This document shows positions 9,720-19,422 of a stretch of DNA of 64,000 nt, in pieces; position 1 is the stretch's first letter, and each line of letters opens with the position of its first letter. The position numbers and the translations under genes are program-made. The stretch is from a cyanobacterium endosymbiont of Epithemia clementina EcSB (lineage in GTDB: Bacteria > Cyanobacteriota > Cyanobacteriia > Cyanobacteriales > Microcystaceae). A model generated the notes under the pieces. That model saw only the letters and a list, made by a program, of their open reading frames with translations, searched no databases and had not been told where the DNA came from. Where the stretch lies: contig NZ_CP123991.1 of assembly GCF_029919255.1 (NCBI RefSeq), forward strand, positions 2,984,434-3,048,433, read 5' to 3'.

Positions 9720-10578
9720 ACTTTTAATTAATTATTTCTTCAAGCTGACTTTACAACCAGAACATATTAATCAACGTTTTCTTGCTCAGATAGAACAAGT
9801 TCATAGCTTAATTGAGGGCGGATATATTTCTCAATTACAGACGCTGGCCTATAATTATAGGATAAAATGAAACTAGGTATGAAAAAAACCATCCAAGTAG
9901 CTAAATTTGGTAATTAAGTTGCCTGGGAACATGTTAAAGATATCTTGCAACTAAGTGGCAAAGCAATTGTTGAAGATATAAATTTTAATTAGGTAGTAGT
10001 AGGATAAATTGCTGTTACCAAAATTGCAGATATTCTTAAACGACATGGTGGATATTTATTAGAACTTAATGTCCGCCACTATTTGAAATTACAAATTAAC
10101 ATTGTTAATTAGGCTCTCCGCGATACGTTAGTCAAACGATGATAAAAGCAATTTTTATTGTTAATTAAATGTAATTAAACTGAATTATAACAACCATTAT
10201 TAAAATAATGTGCTGTAAAACAGTGATTATAAAGTAAGAGTTTATAACTTACAAATTATTAATGAATATTAGATTTGTATAACAATGTTTAAACCCTTGT
10301 AGAAACAAAATTTATAATAAAAAAATACTCAAACCAATGTTCTACTTTCACTTTGTCAGTTACCGAATGACTTGGCTAAGAAAATAACCTATTCAATGAA
10401 TAGTCAAAGCCCTATAGATCTTGCTGAGTTAAGTGCTCATGATGAATGTCAACAAAGTTTAGAAAAAGATATTCAAGAATTGGGGTTTAATTATCGCCGT
10501 AAACGTTCTGACACTAGCACAAAATCTACAGATATTACGTCATGTATTGCTGCTAAAGTTATGTTGGCAGTTTGGTAA
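9720..10578 (+). pseudogene. Ruined AIPR-family (abortive phage infection-like) gene
   Basis: Conceptual translation gives a chain of AIPR-like motifs broken by stops. From 9867 one frame reads MKLGMKKTIQVAKFGN, then a stop, then AWEHVKDILQLSGKAIVED, a stop, VVVG, a stop, KRHGGYLLELNVRHYLKLQI, a stop in the place of the expected Lys, and ALRDTLVK. The end, after more stops, reads LQIIN...ICITMFK, then LPNDLAKKITYSMNSQSPID and the closing LGFNYRRKR. The asparagine-rich NSQSPIDL..L and NVR-YL..NxALRDTL elements are what identify AIPR. A frameshift near 9865 joins an upstream fragment (LTLQPEHINQRFLAQIEQ). The 68-codon open stretch at 10372-10578 is only the gene's tail, not a separate gene. The left boundary is uncertain. 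Confidence 0.7.
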
Positions 10579-11019
10579 TAAAAACTATATTAGACTAGGT
10601 TCTTTACTCGTTAAATTTTATTAGTCTCCCTGTCATGTAATTCAAGATTAGCTTACACTAATACAGAATAAAATATCAATATCAATATCAATATCAATAT
10701 CAATTAGACTAATAAATAAGAGTAAAATTACTGGTCAATCAATCTAAGAATAGACACTGATATAAATCGTACTTTAAATTTAGCCGACCAAAACCTAATT
10801 CTATTTTCTGAAGTAAAAATACTTAGACCGTGATAACCGTATTTCTTTCTACCAAAATAGAAGTACAAAAACTGGATACGTAGTAATTTAAAACAGTAAA
10901 AATAGATAAATATATTTATCTATTAAATCAATTACATACAATTGACTTTATAAATATAAAAATATTGAATATACATATTATGTATATTGCCACAAACTAT
11001 TACTGAAATACTCATAGTT
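10579..11019. other. AT-rich spacer before gloB end
   Basis: About 440 bases between the AIPR remnant and the 3' end of gloB. It holds the hexanucleotide tandem repeat listed separately; otherwise nothing recognisable. Confidence 0.5.
10673..10702. repeat. Tandem hexamer repeat (ATATCA)x5
   Basis: Five uninterrupted copies of ATATCA, in noncoding sequence just after the AIPR remnant. A simple sequence repeat likely to vary in copy number by slippage. Confidence 0.9.
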
Positions 11020-11799
11020 CTATTCTGGAAAATTATCCTTCATAGCTCGAATTTTACTAAAAACTTGTTCCGGGTCTTTCACACCTACTATTGATTGCAA
11101 ACTCACACTATCCCATCGCAAAAAGGGATTAGTTTGTTTTTCTTCTCCTAATAAAAAAGGAACGGTTGCTTGTCGTCGTTGACGAATTTTTTTTACTTGA
11201 TTAAATCTCTTTTTTAAGACCGCATTATCAGGATCAACTGTTACTGCGAATTGAAGATTTTTTAAGGTATATTCGTGAGCACACCAAACACGAGTTTTAT
11301 CGGGTAAATTCCGTAACTTATCTAATGAATTAAGCATTTGTGCTGAATTCCCTTCAAACAACCGTCCGCATCCTCCCGAGAATAAAGTATCGCCACAGAA
11401 CAATTCTCCGGTATCTTGATCCGATTCTGGGAAAAAATAGTAAGCAATATGAGCCCGAGTATGTCCAGGTACAAAGAAAACTTCTCCAACCCGGTTAGCA
11501 AATTCAACGCGATCACCTTCTTTTAAAAATACCTGTTGGTGAGGAATTCTACCCCTATCTTCTATTCCTCCATAGACACAAAGGTTAGGAAACTTTTCAA
11601 TTAAAATATTATTTGCCCCAACATGATCGTAATGATGATGGGTATTAAAAATGGCTATTAGTCGGGCTTTTAGCTGATCTAAACATCGTAAAACGGGAGT
11701 CGCCTCAGCCGGATCAACTACAGCCGTAGTATTATCAGTAGGATTATGAAGCACAAAAATATAGTTGTTAGATAGGGCCGAAAGTCGTTTAATATCCAT
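11020..11799 (-). CDS. gloB: Hydroxyacylglutathione hydrolase (glyoxalase II)
   Basis: A 259-residue metallo-beta-lactamase-fold enzyme that hydrolyses S-lactoylglutathione to lactate and glutathione, finishing methylglyoxal detoxification. The dinuclear metal motif THHHYDHVG is at residues 53-61; further ligands lie in VPGHTRAHIAY (about 110-120) and in FCGDTLFSGGCGR (about 134-146); WCAHEYTLKN near 173 is the conserved glyoxalase II segment that binds metal and glutathione. The C-terminal HAGH substrate-binding extension (RQRRQATVPFLLGEEKQTNP) is present, so the protein is full length. The usual glyoxalase I partner is not in the window. Intact in a strongly decayed neighbourhood, which argues for selection on it. 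Confidence 0.93.
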   Translation of the reverse strand: MDIKRLSALSNNYIFVLHNPTDNTTAVVDPAEATPVLRCLDQLKARLIAIFNTHHHYDHVGANNILIEKFPNLCVYGGIEDRGRIPHQQVFLKEGDRVEFANRVGEVFFVPGHTRAHIAYYFFPESDQDTGELFCGDTLFSGGCGRLFEGNSAQMLNSLDKLRNLPDKTRVWCAHEYTLKNLQFAVTVDPDNAVLKKRFNQVKKIRQRRQATVPFLLGEEKQTNPFLRWDSVSLQSIVGVKDPEQVFSKIRAMKDNFPE

Positions 11800-12372
11800 A
11801 AATGAGGGGTAAATTGAGCTAAGATGGGTTATGTTTTTTAGTCCGAGACAGATTTGTCCAACATGATGGAAATCGTCAGAAATTTAGTTTCACACACATG
11901 GACAATAATTTATTTAGAAATTCTTGCGTTTCTATTATCTTACGAAAGACTTATCCATATTGGCAATATTTTTAGAGTTCAGTATCTTAGGGTCCGATGC
12001 AATTCCTTGACGTTAAACTATTATTCACTGACAAATTATGGATAATATATGACTTATTTTTAATTTAACTGTACTCGTTAGATTATTGGTTAAATAAACT
12101 TAAGCTGTTGTGTTTTTTTCTAAGGACTTTTATATTACAAGTTGTTTCTTGTCTTATTTACCACCAAAATTATGTCGTTTTTAACCAATAAATTTTTAGA
12201 AAATTTTAACTATTACTGGACCAATTTTAATAAATATTTTAGTTATTCTTATTGTTCTCAACACATAGTATAGGTTTTCTAGGGTAAGCAAGGATACATT
12301 AATATACTCTTATTCAAGACAACTATTTTAATTTGCTTATCTTATAGTTTTCAAGTTTCATTTGGAAAAAGT
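11800..12372. other. Spacer between gloB and alpha-mannosidase
   Basis: 573 bases forming the divergent upstream region of gloB and the alpha-mannosidase gene. A 63-codon open frame (11854-12045, plus) has no family resemblance and an unconvincing composition, so I do not call it a gene. No hairpin or operator stands out. Confidence 0.5.
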
Positions 12373-15300
12373 ATGCGAGAAAAATTTATGATTATTACAG
12401 AAATACTTGATAGACTCCGTAAATTAACACAGATTGATATCCAATCTTCTTGGCTTAGTATTTCTGATGAAATCTCTTTTGATTCTATTGACATAGATGC
12501 TTGGGAACCTGTTAGTCTTAATCAAAAAGGTTACATTGTTTGGACTGCAGGAAAACAGGTTAAATGGTTAGCTAAAAGGCTTATAATTCCTAAACAAATT
12601 AGAGAGTATCCTCTATCAGGACTAACTGTAAAATTAGCTTTAACTTGGTGGGCAGAAAAAGCAGAAATTTTTATTAACAAAAAATTAGTGCAAGAGGGAG
12701 ACTTATTTGACTCTTCAGCCAGGATTTTAGTAAGTCCATCTGCTGAACCTGGAGAGGAATTCTTAATTTTATTACGTTTAGTTAGTCCTAGTCATGATAT
12801 TGGTGGACTGATGAGTTCTAGACTCATTTATGAAACAGATATAGGTTTAATAGATCCTGGTTTTGTTGCTGATGAGTTTACCATATTATATAATTACTTA
12901 TCTGCTTTTGAACCTCAAAATATAAATATATTTAAAGTATCAATTTATCAAATTGACTGGAATATTGTCGATAATAAAGAAAAATTTGATTGCCATTTAT
13001 CAGAATTGCGTGATACTCTTAAACCTTTGGCGAAAAATATTAAAGAACACTCTTTAAATTTGTTAGGACATGCTCATTTAGATATGGCTTGGTTATGGCT
13101 AGTTGATGAAACTTGGTATGTAGGAGAGAGGACATTTTCTTCTGTCATAAACCTACAGAAAGAGTTTCCAGATCTTATCTTTGGTCATACAACTCCTGTT
13201 CTTTATGAATGGATAGAAAAACATCGCCCTCAGCTTTTTCAAGAAATTCTAGAAGTATATAAACAAGGAAAATGGGAAATCTTAGGAGGAATGTGGGTTG
13301 AACCAGAAGTAAATTTAGCATCGGGGGAATCAATGGTTAGACAACTGTTGTATGGACAACGTTTTTTTAAGAAAAAATTTGGAAAAATAACCCAAGTAGC
13401 TTGGCTTCCTGATAGTTTTGGTTTTACTTGGCAATTACCACAGATTTTTCATCAGAGCGGAATTAAATATTTTGCAACTGGAAAACTTCACTGGAATACC
13501 AGTGTAAAATTCCCTTATGGTTTTTTTTATTGGCAATCTCCCGATGGAACCCAATTATTAACTCTGATTTCTCCTCCAAACGTCGCTGGAGTTATGAATA
13601 CTAATCCTCTGAGAATGACTGATTATTCTATCTCATGGAAGCAACAAACAGGCTTAAAAGATGCTTTGTGGTTGCCTGGAGTTGGAGATCATGGAGGAGG
13701 TCCAACTCGCGATATGTTAATGGTTCAAAATCGCTGGAGACAGTCTCCTTTTTTTCCTAAGATCAGTTTTACTAAAGCTATTGATTATTTAGATAAGTTA
13801 GTAAAAACTTCTGATTATATTCCGGTTTGGGATAATGAACTTTATCTAGATTTACATCGCGGCTGCTATACAACTCATGCTGATCAAAAATTTTATAATC
13901 GTCGCTGTGAAGATTTACTATATCAAGCTGAATTATGGTTTTCTATTGCAACAATTGTTCAAAGAAAAAATGTAAATATTGACAATAAAAAATCTTTAGA
14001 AAAAGCCTGGAAAAAAGTTTTATTTAATCAGTTTCATGATATTTTACCTGGAACTTCTATTCCTGAAGTTTTTACTCAGGCTAATAAAGATTGGCAGAAA
14101 GCATTAAAAATTAGTCAATCTTTATTAGACGATTCTTTGCAAGCAATAATTTTTAAAATTTCCTTGCCACAATCACCTCAAACTAATGCTATTCCACTGA
14201 TAGTTTTTAACTCTCTAAATTGGCATAGATCAGAAGTAATTGAATGTTCAACTACAGAGGATAACTATAAAATTTACGATTTAGAAGGAAATAAATTAAC
14301 TTCTCAACTATCAGCTAATAATAAACTTTTATTCTTGGCAGAAAATATTCCATCAATTGGATACCGCGTTTTTTGGTTATGTCCTACTGAAAAAACTCTA
14401 GAAAATACTGATAAAATTAATAATAGGGATTACAGTCTTGAAAATCAATACTTAAAAGTCACTATAAATTCTGAAACTGGCAATATAGACAGTATTTTTG
14501 ATAAAATCGTTCAGCAAGAAATTGTTAGAGGAGAATGTAATCAATTGCAAGGATTTCAAGATCAAGGACAATATTGGGATGCTTGGAATATTGATCCCAA
14601 TTATAAGGATAATCCCTTACCAGCAACTGAATTGAAAACCATTAAGTATTTAGAAAATGGCCCCATACAATGGACAATAAGAGTGATTCGACAACTAGAA
14701 AATTCTGAATTTTGTCAAGATTATAGTTTACGAATTAACTCAAAAGTTATCATAATTAAAACAAAAGTTAACTGGCAAGAAACCCATGTATTGGTGAAAA
14801 GTTCTTTTTCGTTAAATTTAGACAGTGATTATACAACTTATGAAATTCCTTTTGCTGCTATTGAACGAACAAACTATCCTAAAACTCCGGAGGAAAAAGC
14901 TAAATGGGAAGTCCCTGCATTAAGATGGGCAGATTTAACAGATAAATCTCAAAACTATGGAGTAAGTATTTTAAATGACTGTAAATATGGTTATGATAGT
15001 CAAAGTAATTGCCTAAGACTTACTCTTTTAAAAAGTCCCCGTTGGCCCGATTCTAATTGTGATCGCGGTTTGCATCACTTTACCTATGCCATATATCCAC
15101 ATCAAGGAAGTTGGCAAGAAGCAAAAACTGTACAGCGAGGATATGAATTAAACGTCCCCCTAAATGTGGTTTTTTTTCCGAAAAATAAAACGACTCAACA
15201 GACAACATTACCACCAGTCAATCAATTCTTAAATTTGGGTTCAGATAACTTAATTCTGTCAGCTTTCAAACCAGCAGAAGATTACTCGAATACTTGGATT

Positions 15301-15453
15301 TTACGATGTTACGAATGTGAGGGAAAACCCACCTTAATTTTTGTAACTACTAACCTAGATTTAACATTTACTAATCAAGTAAATCTCTTAGAAGAACCTA
15401 TTCCCAACTTTCTTGAAATTACTCCGTGGAAAATAGTTAGCCTAAAAAGTTAG
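12373..15453 (+). CDS. GH38 alpha-mannosidase
   Basis: A 1026-residue glycoside hydrolase family 38 enzyme that removes alpha-linked mannose from glycans. The zinc site begins at GHAHLDMAWLWLVDET, with His233, His235 and Asp237; the catalytic nucleophile should be Asp347 in AWLPDSFGFTWQLPQ; a further zinc ligand is the His of NQFHDILPGTS near residue 554. The N-terminal region before 225 is the family's ancillary beta domain, and the second half holds the central three-helix and C-terminal beta domains. No signal peptide is seen, so it probably works in the cytosol. Two ATGs lie six codons apart at the start; the first is taken. It is intact and free-standing, with a strong hairpin directly after the stop. 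Physiological substrate is unknown. Confidence 0.92.
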   Translation: MREKFMIITEILDRLRKLTQIDIQSSWLSISDEISFDSIDIDAWEPVSLNQKGYIVWTAGKQVKWLAKRLIIPKQIREYPLSGLTVKLALTWWAEKAEIFINKKLVQEGDLFDSSARILVSPSAEPGEEFLILLRLVSPSHDIGGLMSSRLIYETDIGLIDPGFVADEFTILYNYLSAFEPQNINIFKVSIYQIDWNIVDNKEKFDCHLSELRDTLKPLAKNIKEHSLNLLGHAHLDMAWLWLVDETWYVGERTFSSVINLQKEFPDLIFGHTTPVLYEWIEKHRPQLFQEILEVYKQGKWEILGGMWVEPEVNLASGESMVRQLLYGQRFFKKKFGKITQVAWLPDSFGFTWQLPQIFHQSGIKYFATGKLHWNTSVKFPYGFFYWQSPDGTQLLTLISPPNVAGVMNTNPLRMTDYSISWKQQTGLKDALWLPGVGDHGGGPTRDMLMVQNRWRQSPFFPKISFTKAIDYLDKLVKTSDYIPVWDNELYLDLHRGCYTTHADQKFYNRRCEDLLYQAELWFSIATIVQRKNVNIDNKKSLEKAWKKVLFNQFHDILPGTSIPEVFTQANKDWQKALKISQSLLDDSLQAIIFKISLPQSPQTNAIPLIVFNSLNWHRSEVIECSTTEDNYKIYDLEGNKLTSQLSANNKLLFLAENIPSIGYRVFWLCPTEKTLENTDKINNRDYSLENQYLKVTINSETGNIDSIFDKIVQQEIVRGECNQLQGFQDQGQYWDAWNIDPNYKDNPLPATELKTIKYLENGPIQWTIRVIRQLENSEFCQDYSLRINSKVIIIKTKVNWQETHVLVKSSFSLNLDSDYTTYEIPFAAIERTNYPKTPEEKAKWEVPALRWADLTDKSQNYGVSILNDCKYGYDSQSNCLRLTLLKSPRWPDSNCDRGLHHFTYAIYPHQGSWQEAKTVQRGYELNVPLNVVFFPKNKTTQQTTLPPVNQFLNLGSDNLILSAFKPAEDYSNTWILRCYECEGKPTLIFVTTNLDLTFTNQVNLLEEPIPNFLEITPWKIVSLKS

Positions 15454-15480
15454 CCTTAAAGCTCTACTTTTGCTTTAAGG
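15454..15480 (+). terminator. Hairpin directly after alpha-mannosidase stop
   Basis: CCTTAAAGC-TCTACTTTT-GCTTTAAGG: a perfect 9-bp stem with a 9-base loop beginning at the base after the TAG stop. No long T-run follows, so it may act as a processing or stability hairpin rather than a classic intrinsic terminator. Confidence 0.65.
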
Positions 15481-16610
15481 AATCTAGAAGTTAAACCATG
15501 GGCAGCTCTCAGAAGATACCACATTTGGTTCTCATACCCCCCATTCTCTTCTGAAGTTGTTAAACCTTTCCGCCTCCTGTCTCACTTTAATTGTGATTGG
15601 TACTATTTTCGTAAACTCTGACTACAGATGTTGATATTTTAGAAGTCAACGTCCGTTGATTTCTAAGGGAATATGTAGCGATATTTTAAAAAATTGGCAT
15701 AATAACGGCTTTCAATTGGGTAGCTCATAACAACAGCAGTCAGTGAATCAATTAATTATGTTTTCATCAGTTACTAAATCAATCGCTTCATTGATAGTTT
15801 GATTGAGACCTTAAGAATTTGGTAAGTCTTAAGTTCACAAATGTTTTTTGATTTTTAATTAAAAGTTTTCAATAGAATTGAAATCAGCAGAATAAGGAGA
15901 TAAGAATACTACTTGTGTTCCTATAGATAGATTCCATCAGTTCTTTAACTTTTGTTACTTCCTAAGGAGAAGATTAACAAAACTATGACTGACTTGAAAA
16001 TACTCTACTATTTTGTTGAATTGATGGATTAGTCTTATTCTTAATTTTTCTGATTTTAGTAGAAATATCTGTCGAGTATGACTTCATTTTTCGGTGTAAC
16101 TAACATTTTTTTTCTTCCTTCACTTTGAATCTATCCAAATGAAACCCCCATTTAAACTTGACGTTATCAAAGTTCACAATTGTGCTCTTAGTTACTGTTC
16201 ATTGAGAGAAATTAGTTATTCATGAACTCCACTATACTAAAACATTTCTGGTCTACTTTTGAGGAAACTCAAGCTCAAACTTTGCTAAATTTCGACCAAT
16301 CAGATTCAGCCCATTGCTTGCTGTCTCAACTTTAACAAATTTTAACGCTTAACCTCAGAAGAGTCTAATCGTTTTAGCATCCATATTGGCTTACATATTG
16401 CCCTCATGTGAGACTTGGCTTAATCGAGTCTAAACCCTCAGCATTCCCAGTACAAAGTAGCCAGAACACAACAATTAATAACAATTATTATTACTTTTTT
16501 AAGTAATTGAGCTGCGAAAAGATAGGAGGAATAGAGTTAAATCCTCCCTGTGATATTTGACTAAATAAAATTAGTTAGCTAACTATAATTTAGTGAGAAG
16601 TGTTGCCATT
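15481..16610. other. Decayed region with transposase remnant
   Basis: About 1.1 kb without an intact gene. The minus strand carries the C-terminal part of a ruined IS630-type transposase (listed separately). The bases from 16000 to 16600 are probably its decayed N-terminal half plus flanks, but I cannot read them reliably. Confidence 0.55.
15712..15990 (-). pseudogene. IS630-family transposase remnant (C-terminal end)
   Basis: On the minus strand a broken frame reads VTKVKELMESI, then after a 4-base tandem duplication (CTATCTAT where CTAT is expected) shifts to IGTQVVFLSPYSADFNSIEN, which is the classic IS630/Tc1-like LSPYSPDFNPIE block of the DDE domain. Downstream come LKIKKHL, several stops, GLNQTINEAIDLVTDENIIN, and the terminal FTDCCCYELPN. 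At least five stop codons and one frameshift are present, so it is dead. No terminal inverted repeats were identified and the left (5') boundary of the element is uncertain. Confidence 0.8.
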
Positions 16611-17189
16611 TTAATTGATCTCACGAGGTTGAATTACACCATATCCACCATGATTGCGAAGATAAACAACATTGATTTCATTAGTTTCTTGATTGCGGAA
16701 CATGTAGAAATCATGGTCTACCAATTCTAATTGATGTGATGCTTCATCAATGGTCATCGGTGGCATGGCAAAATATTTCATACGGATGACTTCAGGTGGT
16801 AATTTTGGGGTGCGATCACCAATTAAGTCCCCTTCTATCGGACGTTCCTCAACAATTTCTGCCGCTTTGACCAAAGTGTGCGGCTTCTTGTTATTAAGTT
16901 TCTCTTTATATTTGCGAAGTTGGCGAGCAATTTTGTCAGAAACTAAGTCAATACTAGCGTAGAGGTTTGCGCTGCCTTCCTGAGCCCTGATAACAGTGCC
17001 ATTGGCATAAACCGTTACTTCTGCTTTATGCTTATCAGTGATCCGAGCATTACGAGCTACCGATAAATGTACATCAACTTTCGTTGTAATTGTTTGAAAA
17101 TGTCTTACTGCTTTTTGGAGCTTTTCTTGTACGTAGTCATTAATAGAATCGGTAATATCGATATTATTACCCTGGATCAAAAGTTTCAT
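16611..17189 (-). CDS. hpf: Ribosome hibernation promoting factor, long form (LrtA type)
   Basis: A 192-residue long-form hibernation factor. Residues 1-100 are the ribosome-binding S30AE domain ([20 protein letters not shown] start); after a linker, residues about 135-190 form the C-terminal dimerisation domain that brings two 70S ribosomes together into a 100S particle ([20 protein letters not shown]). In cyanobacteria this is the light-repressed LrtA, which protects ribosomes in the dark and in stationary state. Full length. The following 540-base divergent upstream region leaves room for the long 5' leader known for lrtA messages in other cyanobacteria, but I see no specific structure proving it. 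Confidence 0.95.
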   Translation of the reverse strand: MKLLIQGNNIDITDSINDYVQEKLQKAVRHFQTITTKVDVHLSVARNARITDKHKAEVTVYANGTVIRAQEGSANLYASIDLVSDKIARQLRKYKEKLNNKKPHTLVKAAEIVEERPIEGDLIGDRTPKLPPEVIRMKYFAMPPMTIDEASHQLELVDHDFYMFRNQETNEINVVYLRNHGGYGVIQPREIN

Positions 17190-17733
17190 ATTTAATACTC
17201 CATTGTTAACTAAACTTTATTTACATAAAACAGTAACAAAGAAACCAGCTGCTTGTTTCTCAACAAAGACAAACTAGCATATTAAATGCTACTACTCTTA
17301 GCGAAAGTATCAGATATTTTGTATTTTTTCATTAGTATCCTGACCTTTTTCTAGAAATCTTAATGGTAGTTTATCTCTTTTTTCTTGTAGCTTTCTCTAA
17401 GACGGATTAATGATAGAATGTTGAAGAAAAATAACTTCTGTATATTTGTAAATTTATATTTCGTCTCTCGTTTAACTTTAGTGGTTTCTTAAGGCTCAAT
17501 GTCAAAAAAAGTTAGGATATTTCCCGGTCTCTTGACTGTATTTACAAATTAAGAAGAAAAGTCGAACAGAAAAAAACAATAGACCTAAGTTTTTTTCTCC
17601 CACAATCTCCCACTTAAAGGGAACTATCCGACCTCCTTAGACTAACATGTTTATATTGTTCCTAGCATCGCTTTTTATCTTCTTGTCATTTTCCTTTGCA
17701 CATCTTGATATTTCTTAAAATTATCTTCATGAG
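17190..17733. promoter_or_regulatory. Divergent upstream region of hpf and lipB
   Basis: 544 bases between two divergently transcribed genes. It must contain both promoters and possibly a long leader for hpf. No operator-like repeat stands out. Confidence 0.4.
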
Positions 17734-18450
17734 ATGAGACAAACTTCTCGATTGACTTTTAACTATCAGGGACAAAAACGACGATGTGTTGTTTACCAGG
17801 AAGAAATTATCCCCTATAAGTTAGCCTGGGAGACTCAGCGCTCACTAGTTAAAGAACGCCTAGAAAACCCGACTTTAGAGGATATCCTTTTACTGCTTGA
17901 ACATCCCCCTGTTTATACTTTGGGAACCGGATCTAGTCTAAAATTCTTAAAATTTGACCTTACCACGACCTCTTACGAAGTCTATCGTATTGAACGAGGA
18001 GGGGAAGTTACTTATCATTGTCCAGGTCAATTAGTAGGCTATCCAATTCTCAATTTACGCCATTACCAACAAGATTTACATTGGTATTTGCGACAACTCG
18101 AAGAAGTAATTATTAAAGTGCTTCAAGAGTATGGACTTAAAGGAGAAAGAGTATCTGGTTTAACAGGAGTTTGGGTAGAAGGGTATAAAGTTGCAGCCAT
18201 CGGGATTAAGGTAAGTCGTTGGATTACAATGCACGGGTTTTCCTTGAATGTTTACCCTGACCTAAAAGGATTTAAACATATTATTCCTTGTGGAATTGAA
18301 GATAAACCTTTAGGAAGTTTAGAGCAACTTATTCCTAATATTAAATTGTCAAAAGTTCGTCAAAAAGTTGCTCTAGCTTTTGCTGACGTTTTTAAGGTTG
18401 AAATAGTCAGTAAAAAGGGTTTATTTGCTGAAAAAAATTACTTTTCTTAG
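17734..18450 (+). CDS. lipB: Octanoyl-[acyl carrier protein]:protein octanoyltransferase
   Basis: A 238-residue LipB that moves octanoyl from acyl carrier protein to the lipoyl domains of 2-oxoacid dehydrogenases and glycine cleavage H protein. The signature [17 protein letters not shown] lies near 89-105; the catalytic cysteine is Cys186 in IPCGIEDK; the catalytic lysine is in [14 protein letters not shown] near 150-163. An ATG at 17729 is followed at once by a stop, so the ATG at 17734 is the start. Full length. It works with lipoyl synthase (LipA), not in the window. Confidence 0.95.
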   Translation: MRQTSRLTFNYQGQKRRCVVYQEEIIPYKLAWETQRSLVKERLENPTLEDILLLLEHPPVYTLGTGSSLKFLKFDLTTTSYEVYRIERGGEVTYHCPGQLVGYPILNLRHYQQDLHWYLRQLEEVIIKVLQEYGLKGERVSGLTGVWVEGYKVAAIGIKVSRWITMHGFSLNVYPDLKGFKHIIPCGIEDKPLGSLEQLIPNIKLSKVRQKVALAFADVFKVEIVSKKGLFAEKNYFS

Positions 18451-19055
18451 TTATTTAATTAAGTTTAGTTAAAATTACTTCACTACCATTTCTGTTCACA
18501 ACTCCAAAATAGAATTTATTGTCCAATCAGATAACCTTTACGCCAACCAGAAAACTAGTAACTATACTGCTTTTTAAGCCTCTATCTTAAATTTGTTTGA
18601 AAAAGTTTTCTAAACATTGATAAATCGAAAAATTTTCTAAAGTTTCTACGTGTCGTCTATCAGTTTTACTTCTCTGATCGATTACTTATTTTAAATAATC
18701 TTTAAAAACTAAGTGACTTCAATTTTATAAAACACGTCAAAGACAATCTTAGTCACCACTATTGATATTCTCAATTATCAGGACAGAAATTTTCTGTTAA
18801 TAAGACCTCATTAATTAACTATTGATGCATTCCTTCATTGTTAATGATAATTAAACTAATTTTCAAAGAGAATTACTTTTAAGATCTGAGCCTTTTGTGA
18901 ACTAGCAAAAAATACTCGAGTATCAATACTTAATATTGTTACTTTTACAGCTATTGCTTCAGATTATCTTCTATAAAGATTAATTCAGAGAAGAAGTAGT
19001 GTGAAATTAAACTTTTTTTAAATCTTCACAAATAATTAGGCTTCGGAGCAAAAAA
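18451..19055. other. Decayed spacer after lipB
   Basis: About 600 AT-rich bases without an intact frame. The minus strand has one 35-codon stretch (EAIAVKVTILSIDTRVFFAS, about 18870-18985) that could be a fragment of a gene once lying downstream of panD; no family recognised. Confidence 0.4.
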
Positions 19056-19422
19056 TTTTCTGTTTGATTGTGTTAATCAGCTACTAAAATTTTGGCTATA
19101 TAGCCAATGTGTGAAATATCTGTACGATTTTACTGTTCGTAAGCATAGACAATTAACAGATCTCCCGGCTAACATAATAAGGCAGCCCCGCCATTAGGAT
19201 AAGTCTCTCTTATTCTTGGTTCTCCTAGGATGACATAGGTAGAAAAAATATTTTCATTGTTAAAATTTTGTTGAAATTAATAGTATCTACTTCTTCTAAG
19301 GGAAGAACACCAACTTCATCAAGCAACTTAGTAACAATAGTAATACTCCCTAAATGGTTTACATTTGCTCTAGTTACACATAACCGACCAAACTTAGTAT
19401 GCATTAGCCTAATTATTCTTAT
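19056..19422 (-). pseudogene. panD: Ruined aspartate 1-decarboxylase gene
   Basis: Conceptual translation follows cyanobacterial PanD from end to end. It reads RLMHTKFGRLCVTRANVNHL, then GSIT with the Gly-Ser processing site still present, then VTKLLDEVGVLPLEEVDTIN. About 11 extra bases (AAAATTTTAAC) near 19270 shift the frame before NENIFSTYVILGEP. It then continues with YPNGGAALLC, a stop where Gln is expected, PGDLLIVYAYEQ, a stop, GYIAKILVAD, a stop. The usual ATG start is also not clear (an ATA stands there). PanD makes beta-alanine from aspartate for pantothenate and coenzyme A. With three stops and a frameshift this copy cannot work. Another plus-strand frame here (19268-19459) is its shadow. 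Confidence 0.85.

Noticed and set aside
10372-10578. A 68-codon open frame that could be called a small gene
   Set aside because: It begins at a TTG inside a clearly broken AIPR-like sequence and is just its C-terminal tail.
11854-12045. A 63-codon plus-strand frame between gloB and the alpha-mannosidase
   Set aside because: No recognisable family, odd composition, no clear ribosome-binding site; consistent with chance in AT-rich sequence.
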